From positions 1-28,821 of the forward strand of contig CAZOEL010000084.1 of assembly GCA_964578835.1 (NCBI GenBank): 28,821 nt of DNA, in the 5' to 3' direction. The notes beneath the pieces were generated by a model that saw only the letters and a program-made list of their open reading frames with translations, did no database searches and was not told the DNA's origin. Positions 7,987 to 15,272 of the stretch are shown one piece after another. Numbering within the stretch: position 1 is the stretch's first letter; every line of letters starts with the position of its first letter. Position numbers and translations under genes: made by a program. Source of the stretch: CAZOEL01 sp964578835. GTDB taxonomy: Bacteria > Desulfobacterota > Syntrophobacteria > Syntrophobacterales > Syntrophobacteraceae.

Positions 7987-8419
7987 TGGCAATCAAAACC
8001 TGCGATGAAGCGCCATAACGCTCTGATCTTTGGGCATTGGGCGATGGCGCATCGCAGCAGCAACAGGACTACTTGGAGGGTGGAGCCAAGTCTCTGCCCT
8101 CTTTTTCTATGTTAACAGATTTCCTCCCGCAAATTCGGTACTATTCCACTTCGGAACAGGCTCCATGTCAAAAGACTTATCGATAGAGGCTTGGAGACGG
8201 TTGATAGCGGCAACGTTCTCGCCCGTTCTTTCCACGCTAACGAACCACGGATGAGAGCCAATAGCTGAGCATGATGGCGCTAAGCGAGAGCCCGGCAAAG
8301 CCTTGGAGTCCGGGGATGATACCCCCCCGGACTCAGTGAATAGAATGATTGCTCGCCCTTCATAGGGGCGAGACCGCATGCCCTTCCACCAAACCTAAAC
8401 AGTCTGCCGCTCTGGCCAT
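7987..8419. other. Convergent intergenic stretch with hairpin and possible gene fragment
   Basis: This lies between the peroxidase and the minus-strand secreted protein. A minus-strand frame (stop at 8107, coding-like between about 8110 and 8260) reads SHPWFVSVERTGENVAAINR and later FDMEPVPKWN. That may be a remnant of a lost gene, but I do not recognise it. A perfect 10-bp hairpin pairs 8306-8315 (GAGTCCGGGG) with 8325-8334; without a T-tract it is at best a weak terminator. Confidence 0.3.
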
Positions 8420-9592
8420 TTATGAGGCCGGAGGCATACCGTTAAAATCCATGATGGAGTGAGCGCCAACTGCGACAAAGGAGCCTTCTTCATTGACGAT
8501 CATGGGCGCGGGGGCCACACAGCCCTGCCCGGCAAAGTCGAGCTTACCGGTAAACTCTGCGCTGCCGGTCTCATCAAGAATAAAACCCTGCTCCCCGTCT
8601 CCACCAGCTTCGAAATAGCCGGAATCCATACAGGCGACGCCGGCGCCGAAACGCTGACCTGTTGCCGGAGAGCCATCTGCATTACGAAGATTTTCGACAC
8701 TGATTTTGAGATTGCCGGCTTTGTCCATAGATGCCGATCCGGTCTCCACGCTCATCGGCTGAGCAGACCCCGGAATCCCATTGATAGTGCCTCTGAATTG
8801 ATCCGTTCCAGCCATGTGGCTGAATTTGAAAGCTTTCTCTCGGCCTTCGTCCGCATTATCAGCTTCCTGTGCAACTGCCTCTCTCGCTTCTTCATTGTTT
8901 AATTGGAGAGCATTCATATCCACTCGATCGAGCCTGTTTTCCAGTCGGATTACGCCACCAGCTTCCTGCTCCTTTGCCGGATCACCGCTTCTTCCTGCTC
9001 GCGAAGCCTCTCTTGTATCCCGTCCCCTACCGGCTTCGTCTCCGCTTTCCGGAGTCTGTCCGCTGGACGGGGGATTGCCGATACCCGGATCATCGCGGGT
9101 AACCACAAAGCGAACGGGTTCTTTGGGAGGAGTTGGAATGTGAACGAGAGGAGCGTCGGCCGAGAGTCCATGGTCTTGTTCCACTCGTGTTCGGCCGCGA
9201 AGCCGGTCATCTAGATCCTGGAATTCGAGTGCAGCCGCAAATTCCTTCTCCGGCAAAGGAAGAGCCAAAGGAGACAAAAGATCCCTTTTGTCAAAAGGCT
9301 TGACTGTTTTCACGTTGATATTCGGCTCTTTGAAATCCTGCAGCCTCTCTCCGTTTATTCTTGGAGGCCTGACACGTTTAACGATTGTGTGAGTTGCTTT
9401 TTTCAGTTGCTCCGCCTTTACTTCGCTGATTCCTATCTCCCCCGGATCGGCTTTTTCGAACGGTCCCAATTCCTCTACCCGCATATCTTCGATTTCATCT
9501 AGTTCTTGCGCCGCAGTCGGAGGGGCGGCTATCAAAAGCGGCATCGCAACCAAAGTGACGATTAAACCGGCAGAAAACACTATCTTTTTCAT
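8420..9592 (-). CDS. Secreted protein of unknown function, divergent from the multicopper oxidase
   Basis: This 390-residue exported protein was not recognised. A clear signal peptide (MKKIVFSAGLIVTLVAMPLL, cleavage near PTAAQ) fixes the start at 9592, where GGAAGGAG lies nine bases upstream; a longer in-frame start is unsupported. Residues 30-190 are acidic and proline-rich with no obvious fold. Residues 190-260 are a charged, probably disordered Gly/Arg/Glu linker. Residues 265-390 look like a compact beta domain (FRGTINGIPG, LKISVENLRN, GSAEFTGKLDFAGQG) with two cysteines in GVACMDSGYFE and GQGCVAPAP that could form a disulfide. The gene starts 474 bases from the multicopper oxidase start in divergent arrangement, which suggests shared control and a related periplasmic role. 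No metal-binding motif is evident. Confidence 0.8.
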   Translation of the reverse strand: MKKIVFSAGLIVTLVAMPLLIAAPPTAAQELDEIEDMRVEELGPFEKADPGEIGISEVKAEQLKKATHTIVKRVRPPRINGERLQDFKEPNINVKTVKPFDKRDLLSPLALPLPEKEFAAALEFQDLDDRLRGRTRVEQDHGLSADAPLVHIPTPPKEPVRFVVTRDDPGIGNPPSSGQTPESGDEAGRGRDTREASRAGRSGDPAKEQEAGGVIRLENRLDRVDMNALQLNNEEAREAVAQEADNADEGREKAFKFSHMAGTDQFRGTINGIPGSAQPMSVETGSASMDKAGNLKISVENLRNADGSPATGQRFGAGVACMDSGYFEAGGDGEQGFILDETGSAEFTGKLDFAGQGCVAPAPMIVNEEGSFVAVGAHSIMDFNGMPPAS

Positions 9593-10066
9593 CCTTCGAT
9601 TCTCCTTCCAGAAAACATTACTCTCTACAGTGCTCCCCATATGTTGGTAGACCACTGAAACATCGAGTGATTTCGTTCATTTTTCGAGTCTCGGGTGAGC
9701 AGATTTTGCGCATGTATGCTTATTTGACGGCTGAGAGCGCGGGTTGCGCCCATAAGAAAACAATAATCACAATTGTTCATTCTTCAACAATTTGTTATCA
9801 CAGTACTATATCTAATATACTCTATAATCACCCCTTCCTCGGGGTAGGGAGAAGATATTTCTTGACTATCCAAGAATGGCTATCTACCTTTTTTGTATCA
9901 AGGTGAAAAATATGAGGTTTTTTATTTAATAGAAGAATCGGAAGATCCTTCGCCGTTTCCTGAAGCGTTTCCGGATTAAGTCAATTAGAGCGAACAAAAC
10001 CGAGCTCAGAATCAGACAATCCCTTCCCTTGTCATGTTTTGTTTTTTGTAAGGAGGTAACATCAAA
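9593..10066. promoter_or_regulatory. AT-rich divergent control region
   Basis: This 474-base region separates two divergent exported-protein genes. It is AT-rich from about 9750 to 9950. A possible plus-strand promoter is TTGACT at 9862-9867 with TACCTT 17 bases on (9885-9890); the -10 is poor. Upstream of the oxidase start, GAACAAAAC near 10002 and GTTTTGTT near 10037 form an interrupted inverted repeat that might be an operator or leader hairpin. No gene is seen inside. Confidence 0.35.
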
Positions 10067-11803
10067 ATGTTCAATACAACCATGATGCGTTCCGTTCACA
10101 AGACCGGCTTACTGGGTCTGCTTGTGTTGTTTGTGTCAGCTTCCGCGGCTTTTGCACAGGTGGAGGCAGATCAAGCCAGACCCCTAGAGGAGCCGCCGCT
10201 TGATATCGCAACACCGTTCGAATTTCCCCCCTTCAACGAAGAGCTTCCCATTCCACCGGTGGTTCAGCCCGTTGCGCCCTTTGACCACCCGTGCGCTCCG
10301 GAGTTCGCGGGGTTGAACCTGGACCCGAGGAGCTTCAAGTTCTACGAAGTTGTCATGAGAGAAGGCAAAACCCAGATCATCCCCGGGGTGGACACCACAA
10401 TCTGGGGCTATGATGGTGGGTTTGGGCCGAGTTTCCCCGGTCCCACCTTCAAGGTCAGGCACAACGAGCCGTCAATCGTCAGGTTTGTAAACGAGGTGAA
10501 CGCAAGCACAGTCGTTCACCTTCATGGTTCGCATTCATCATCGAAGTCCGATGGTTCAGCCGATGTCAATCCCGAGATGCTCATTCATCCGGGTCAGTCC
10601 AGGATTTTCTGCTACCCCAATATTGCTCCCATTGAGAATGGACGGCAACAGATGTCGGACTTCCCGTCGACGCTCTGGTATCACGACCACGCCCATATTC
10701 CCGAACTGCACATAGGCACGTCAGGGCAAAACATCATGATGGGCCTTGCCGGCTTCTACCTGATCACCGACGATATCGAGCAGGGGCTAATCGACCGCGG
10801 AGTGCTGCCGGCTGCAGAACATGATATCCCCCTCTTTCTTACCGATAAGATCATCGCCCCCGATGGCTCTCTGGTTTACGATGTGAACGGCTTCGACGGC
10901 TTCCTTGGAGATATCCTTACGGTCAATGGCAAGGCTCAGCCAAAGCTCACCGTAGAGCGGCGCAAGTACCGTTTTCGTATCCTCAACGGCGCCAATGCGC
11001 GCTGGTTTGAGCTCAGACTGAGCACCGGAGAGCCGTTTCTTCAGGTGGGAAAAGACTCCTGGCTGCATGGTGAAGCCGTTGTGCCGGTTTCTTTTGGAGA
11101 AGAGGACGATGAAGCCAGGGTTGGGGCCGTGCGTCTAGCGAATGCCGAACGGGCTGATGTGATCGTTGATTTCACCAATGCGCCGAACGAAGTCTTCCTT
11201 GAAAACATCCTCGTGCAGGACAAGGGGCGCAGGCCGGATGAAGTGGTTATTCCGGGAGTGCGCCTCATGAAATTCGAGGTAAAGGGGCCGCCGGTTGAAG
11301 ATGATGTGTCTGTGAGCGTTGGCGCCCCATTGCGTCCTTTCAAACCCATTCTACCAAGCGAGATCGTAGCGACCCGCGTATTTGAATTCGACAGGAATGG
11401 CGGCAAATGGACCATCAACAGTCTCCCGTACGACGTTCATAGAGATGATGCTGCGCCGATCAGAGAGACGGCCGAGCGCTGGGTGCTCAAGAGTCCGGCG
11501 GGCGGCTGGGCGCACCCCATTCACATCCATCTCGAAGGCTTCCAGATTCAGAGATCGAATCAGCATCCCATCCCTCCACAGGAGCAATTCCTGAACGACA
11601 CGGTCAAGCTGGAGCCCAATGAAATTGTGGAGGTATTCATAAAGTTCCGAACGTTCTCGGGCCGATACGTATTTCATTGCCACAATCTCGAACACGAGGA
11701 CCTGTCAATGATGGGCATATTCAACGTAGACAACGCGCCGCTGCCAAGCTTCGATGTCGAACCGGGTCACATGGGAGAACCTCCAATGATAGAAATACAC
11801 TAG
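10067..11803 (+). CDS. Multicopper oxidase (laccase / bilirubin oxidase / CotA-like)
   Basis: The 578-residue exported copper oxidase has three cupredoxin domains. The signal peptide ends near AFAQ (residue 31). A proline-rich stretch (about 41-75) precedes domain 1. All four copper motifs are intact: H151-L-H153 (HLHGSH), H206-D-H208 (WYHDHAH), H483-P-I-H486-I-H488, and H537-C538-H539 followed by H543 and the axial Met548 (HCHNLEHEDLSM). A type 1 centre plus a trinuclear cluster should therefore form and couple one-electron oxidation of a phenolic, metal or pigment substrate to reduction of O2 to water. GGAGG lies about ten bases before the ATG. The hairpin at 11892-11928 probably ends the transcript. 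In an organism that looks anaerobic, O2 scavenging or metal oxidation is a reasonable guess; the substrate cannot be read. Confidence 0.95.
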   Translation: MFNTTMMRSVHKTGLLGLLVLFVSASAAFAQVEADQARPLEEPPLDIATPFEFPPFNEELPIPPVVQPVAPFDHPCAPEFAGLNLDPRSFKFYEVVMREGKTQIIPGVDTTIWGYDGGFGPSFPGPTFKVRHNEPSIVRFVNEVNASTVVHLHGSHSSSKSDGSADVNPEMLIHPGQSRIFCYPNIAPIENGRQQMSDFPSTLWYHDHAHIPELHIGTSGQNIMMGLAGFYLITDDIEQGLIDRGVLPAAEHDIPLFLTDKIIAPDGSLVYDVNGFDGFLGDILTVNGKAQPKLTVERRKYRFRILNGANARWFELRLSTGEPFLQVGKDSWLHGEAVVPVSFGEEDDEARVGAVRLANAERADVIVDFTNAPNEVFLENILVQDKGRRPDEVVIPGVRLMKFEVKGPPVEDDVSVSVGAPLRPFKPILPSEIVATRVFEFDRNGGKWTINSLPYDVHRDDAAPIRETAERWVLKSPAGGWAHPIHIHLEGFQIQRSNQHPIPPQEQFLNDTVKLEPNEIVEVFIKFRTFSGRYVFHCHNLEHEDLSMMGIFNVDNAPLPSFDVEPGHMGEPPMIEIH

Positions 11804-11891
11804 CGAATGAGATGACCGCGCCGTCAGAATCTTCGGTAGTTTTTCGGTTCAGTTGAGAATCAACGGCGGCCTCGTCCTTATGATCTGCCGC

Positions 11892-11928
11892 GTCTTTCCC
11901 GGACTCCACCTCGTTGTCCGGGAAAGAC
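11892..11928 (+). terminator. Strong hairpin between the oxidase and P460-like genes
   Basis: GTCTTTCCCGGAC (11892-11904) pairs perfectly with GTCCGGGAAAGAC (11916-11928), a 13-bp stem with an 11-base loop. No T-tract follows (CAATTGG), so it could be a factor-assisted terminator or an mRNA-stabilising stem. Confidence 0.5.
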
Positions 11929-12042
11929 AATTGGAAATTGGATCTCCATCCGCATGGACATCCGCTGAGGAAGTCCTTAGCATACATCAAGCCCGAAGCG
12001 TTATAATTCAAGGGTAAAGACCTTCAGAGGAGGTGTCCGGTG

Positions 12043-12621
12043 ATGGAGCGTGTTAGAATGCAACCTTTGATGGTGGGGATCACTCTTTTTATCGTGATCG
12101 CAATGTCCTGCGCCATTCTGCATGCGAGCGAGGAGAAGGGGAACGCCGGCAAAAAACAGCGTCCACCCGATGCGGGGAGTCTCTGGACCCGCATCACCCA
12201 GAGCGATCCATACCGCAACTGGAAGCCCCATCCCGCCAAGGGCAAGGAAGGGCTTTATGCCGCGGTGGAAAGGGGGCCCGTCCCCGCGAAGAACCCTCAC
12301 GGGGGCTACATGAAGCTCTTTGTCAACGAAATCGCCCTGAAAGCTGCGCAGCGGAGCGAAGCCGGGCCGATGCCGGAAGGCGCGACTCTGGTGATGGAGG
12401 ACTACGCTAGAGACAGAGAGAGCTTACTGGCCATAACTGTCATGCACAAGGTGAGCGGGTTCGCCCCCGAACAGGGCGACTGGTTCTGGGCTTCTTACTC
12501 TCCGGATGGGAAAGTGAAGGAGGCTGGCAAGGCGCAAAGCTGTATCGACTGCCACAGGTCCAAGAAGTTCAACGACTGGATATTCGCGGGATCGAGAGGA
12601 CGCCAGCGGGGCCATCATTAG
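12043..12621 (+). CDS. Cytochrome P460-like c-type cytochrome
   Basis: The 192-residue exported protein has a hydrophobic signal segment (about residues 8-28) and one haem-binding motif, C167-I-D-C-H171, near the C-terminus. This C-terminal haem after a beta-rich domain is the cytochrome P460 layout. Supporting stretches are WKPHPAKGKEG, NPHGGYMKLFVNEIAL, PEGATLVMEDYAR and ITVMHKVSGFAPEQGDWFWASY. Characterised P460 proteins act on hydroxylamine or nitric oxide through a lysine cross-linked haem. A lysine is present in the VMHK segment, but I cannot say whether it is the cross-linking one. AGGAGG (12028-12033) serves the ATG at 12043; a GTG three bases earlier is also possible. It follows the multicopper oxidase on the same strand after a 13-bp hairpin. 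Confidence 0.85.
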   Translation: MERVRMQPLMVGITLFIVIAMSCAILHASEEKGNAGKKQRPPDAGSLWTRITQSDPYRNWKPHPAKGKEGLYAAVERGPVPAKNPHGGYMKLFVNEIALKAAQRSEAGPMPEGATLVMEDYARDRESLLAITVMHKVSGFAPEQGDWFWASYSPDGKVKEAGKAQSCIDCHRSKKFNDWIFAGSRGRQRGHH

Positions 12622-12800
12622 GCGTCCCGGACTCTTCGCCCGACCTGCGCGATCATGCTTCTAGGGGGACGGAGTCTTTATCCCCAATCGTAGACTCATA
12701 GTTGCGCCATGGAAAGTCATCTACAGGATTTCGAAACAAGCCCTCTACCTTCTATCCGTGTTGGACTCTCATCCGAATATTGAAGACACTCTCCTAAACA

Positions 12801-13149
12801 CGGTAAATTTGTTCTCATTCAGAAATGACCATGTGTACGGGAGTCTTTTTCCCTGCACTTCGCTCCCAAATGCTTCCCGTGAAAGCCCTGAAAGGGCGAA
12901 ATACCATAGCCCGGGGCATCGCCCCGGGTCCGGAAGCCGCACAACCTCCCCGGAGCCCTGAAAGGGCGAAATATCCAGAAAGTGGTTATCTCGCCCTTAC
13001 AGGGCTTGGAGAAGAGTATGGCGGGATCTCTACCCGGGGCGATGCCCCGGGCTATGGTATTTCGCCCCTTCAGGGCTGATTCCAACAGTAGAAGTGACTG
13101 GAATAGAGGCTAACCGGACGTTACGATTGTTCAATCATCACAGAACAAG
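12801..13149 (-). repeat. Long inverted repeat block, copy 2 (complete)
   Basis: This is the reverse-complement counterpart of 5763-6030. Flanks and palindrome match closely, and it retains the second palindrome arm missing from copy 1. Together the two copies bracket about 7 kb of exported redox genes. The remaining non-coding bases from 12622 to 12800 and from 13150 to 13295 hold nothing that I can assign. Confidence 0.85.
12884..13077. repeat. Cloverleaf-like palindrome with 46-bp arms
   Basis: Arm 12884-12929 pairs with 13032-13077 over 46 bp with a single mismatch. Each arm itself contains a palindrome (GCCCGGGGC / GCCCCGGG). The 102-base centre holds a third hairpin (AGCCCTGAAAGGGCGA with TCGCCCTTACAGGGCT). 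The same 46-102-46 geometry recurs at 18276-18469. It belongs to a widespread class of GCCC(T/C)GAAGGGGC interspersed palindromes whose short open frames are often mis-annotated as proteins. Confidence 0.85.
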
Positions 13150-13295
13150 ATAGCCCTGTTCTCCTGAAAAGCTTGCTTGGCTAAAAGCCGTGAAGCTGCT
13201 AACCTCATGCTCGGGCGGCCCCGGATGAAAGCGCGCTCTATGGCGACGGAGCTCTCGTAGCAGCATAATATCGGGGAGCTGGTCACGTGACACGG

Positions 13296-13439
13296 CGCAA
13301 CTCACAACAAATGACCGCTTGGGCTCAGAATCAAAGCAGGAGAGGCTTCCAGCCGCTACGCGAGCGGTGCTCGCGGTTGGAAGCCTCTCCTGCTACAGAG
13401 AAAGCCCAGCCCCTGGTAGGGTCATTCTTGGGAGTTGCC
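13296..13439. mobile_element. Family B MITE-like element, divergent copy with unrelated interior
   Basis: The left end (GCAACTCACAACAAATGACC from 13296) and the right end (GGTAGGGTCATTCTTGGGAG to TTGCC, 13415-13439) correspond to the termini of the complete element at 19281-19448. The right end is the more diverged. The interior differs: it is a long hairpin, GCAGGAGAGGCTTCCA (13336-13351) with its perfect complement at 13378-13393, of the kind also seen at 28601-28671. Confidence 0.6.
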
Positions 13440-13532
13440 TGAGGCGATTGAGACGCCCTGAAGAAATGAGGCGCGAGAGACGAGATGAGCTGAAACCACT
13501 CCCGAACAAATCAGAAAGGAACTATTTTGGGG

Positions 13533-14267
13533 ATGAGCATGAATCCGAACAAACCGGCAACACCGAACGCCAATCGGGTGTATTTGTGCGCACCGGTCAA
13601 TGCGCTCGTGGAAGGGATCTATGAACAGAAGATCCCCTTTGCGCAAATTAAGCAGCATGGAGATTTTGGCTTGGGCACCTTTGATGAGTTGGACGGCGAG
13701 ATGGTGATGCTCGATGGGGAGATATACCAAATCACAGGGACGGGAGAAGTTCATCATATCACTCAGCCGGCCTGGACGCCCTTTGCGTGCGTGACCTTTT
13801 ATCGTCCTTTGAGCCATGACCGTTTGGACGAGAGCCTGTCCTACGCGGATTTTCAGACATGGTTGGAACGGCTGTTGCCGTCACCCAATATCTTTTATGC
13901 GTTGCGGATCGATGGGCGTTTTTCATCTATGAAAGTTCGCTCCGTGCCGAAACAGGAAAATTATCGGCCCTTGTTGGAGGTGGCGAAGGAACAGGCTGTC
14001 TTTACGTTTACAGATATCGAAGGGACGTTGGCCGGCTTCTATACGCCGAGCTTTCTGGGATCGGTAAGCGTGCCCGGTCTGCATCTGCATTTCCTCTCCT
14101 CAGATCGGCGTCACGGGGGACACTTGTTGGAATGTCGGCCAATACGGGCGGATGCGGGAGTGCAAATGTTGCCGACAATGGAATTGACGCTGCCGATGAG
14201 TCTGGATTATCTGCTTCTGGATTTTGAACGAGATACGAAAGAGGATTTGAGCCAGGCGGAGCAATAA
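13533..14267 (+). CDS. budA: Alpha-acetolactate decarboxylase
   Basis: The cytoplasmic enzyme converts 2-acetolactate to acetoin plus CO2. The 244-residue length fits the family. Diagnostic blocks are GDFGLGTFDELDGEM (about residues 43-57) and GLHLHFLSSDRRHGGHLLEC (182-201). The zinc ligands His184, His186 and His197 have the H-x-H-x10-H spacing of characterised enzymes, and Arg192 and Glu55 are present. AAAGGA ends 12 bases before the ATG at 13533 and six bases before an in-frame TTG at 13527, so the TTG may be the true start. No acetolactate synthase or acetoin dehydrogenase lies nearby. It may serve acetoin formation or remove surplus acetolactate from branched-chain amino acid synthesis. 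Confidence 0.95.
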   Translation: MSMNPNKPATPNANRVYLCAPVNALVEGIYEQKIPFAQIKQHGDFGLGTFDELDGEMVMLDGEIYQITGTGEVHHITQPAWTPFACVTFYRPLSHDRLDESLSYADFQTWLERLLPSPNIFYALRIDGRFSSMKVRSVPKQENYRPLLEVAKEQAVFTFTDIEGTLAGFYTPSFLGSVSVPGLHLHFLSSDRRHGGHLLECRPIRADAGVQMLPTMELTLPMSLDYLLLDFERDTKEDLSQAEQ

Positions 14268-14621
14268 TATCGTACAGTGGGAATGAAACTCCTGAAGCTT
14301 GTCGTAACAATGATCCGAGTCGTCGAAAAAGTGGTTCGAACCGGGCGTGCGGTTCGAACCTATATGTGAACCTCGAAGATAGTAGCTCCACTGTGAAGAG
14401 GCATCCTGCCGCCACAAATGTTCAGCAGGCCAGCGGCCTGTAATGAACCCCGTCTTTTCTGTCTGTCGCGAAATCTTATTATTCCCGAAATAATGCCGTA
14501 ACATTTCCATGTTCTAATTCCTGTATTGCGATATGCCGGAGATGGCCAGGCGATAAGCTGGCATCAGCCGCAGCTGATGCAACGAAAAACCTTATCACCA
14601 GAATGCATTGGAGGATGTGCT
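14268..14621. other. Intergenic stretch with a doubled GGTTCGAACC palindrome
   Basis: About 350 bases lie between the decarboxylase and the DksA-like gene. GGTTCGAACC occurs at 14333-14342 and 14351-14360; each copy is self-palindromic and the two can pair. They lie in a 19-codon open frame (14310-14369) without a ribosome site. The sequence resembles a tRNA T-arm, but no tRNA can be built around it. Confidence 0.35.
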
Positions 14622-14990
14622 ATGAAACAGGAAATGTTAGGTCGGTTCAAAAACCTTTTGTGCGCTCGCCTCGAAGAGATCTTAGCCAATGCGGGAGGAT
14701 TCGCCTTGAGGGTTGAAGTGAATGCATCCAACCCGGATCCCATGGATGAGGCGGATTTGGCTTGCGCCCGAAATGAACGAGAGATTTCGATGCATATTCA
14801 TCATCGCAATCGCAGATCGTTCCAGGAAATCATTGAATCGCTCGAACGGCTGAGGCAAGGGGAATTCGGCATCTGTGAAGAATGCGGTTCCGAGATAGAA
14901 CTCCGACGACTGGAAGCCCATCCCACGGCTACTGTATGCATAGAGTGCAAAAGAAGGATTGAGGCTCTCAACAGACTCAAAGCCGCATAG
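14622..14990 (+). CDS. dksA: DksA/TraR-family C4 zinc-finger protein
   Basis: DksA-type proteins insert into the RNA polymerase secondary channel and, with ppGpp, adjust transcription of rRNA, amino-acid and stress promoters. This one has 122 residues. A coiled-coil region spans about residues 5-75, with the acidic tip motif DxxDxA at D42-E-A-D45-L-A47. A C4 zinc finger follows (C85-EE-C88 and C106-IE-C109), then a basic C-terminal helix. It is shorter than E. coli DksA (151 residues), as is usual for such proteins outside the enterics. GGAGG lies about seven bases before the ATG at 14622; the longer in-frame start adds 32 residues without a ribosome site. It stands alone. Confidence 0.9.
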   Translation: MKQEMLGRFKNLLCARLEEILANAGGFALRVEVNASNPDPMDEADLACARNEREISMHIHHRNRRSFQEIIESLERLRQGEFGICEECGSEIELRRLEAHPTATVCIECKRRIEALNRLKAA

Positions 14991-15142
14991 CTGGGACTAA
15001 GGGATGGCAAAGACGGCCCTTCGCTTCTGCTGTTGCTCAATGATTTCCGATCGCAACTCGCAACATCAATGGCGCCAACATCCAATACGCCGACTTCTCA
15101 CTGGAGCGCTACAACAAAGCTCATTCTCATGGCGCCTTTTCA

Positions 15143-15204
15143 AATTCACTTAATCTTAACCTCCCTGGAACATGACTGTAACGCTTCTCTGCTATCTTTT
15201 TAAC
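15143..15204 (+). promoter_or_regulatory. Candidate Pho-box array upstream of the alkaline phosphatase
   Basis: Heptamers recur every 11 bases: AATTCAC (15143), TCTTAAC (15154), CTGGAAC (15165), CTGTAAC (15176), CTCTGCT (15187) and TTTTAAC (15198), each separated by four bases. PhoB sites are built from such CTGTCAT-like heptamers with 4-base spacers. The array ends about 70 bases before the start of a phosphatase gene, where PhoB-dependent control is expected. Confidence 0.55.
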
Positions 15205-15272
15205 CTAATTTGTATTTACGTTGAAATATGAGAAGACTTCAGAATGAAGAATGAAAAAAGGAGAATGTCACG

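Noticed and set aside
14333..14360. Two GGTTCGAACC segments that look like a tRNA T-arm
   Set aside because: No acceptor, D-arm or anticodon arm can be fitted around either copy; it is a doubled palindrome.
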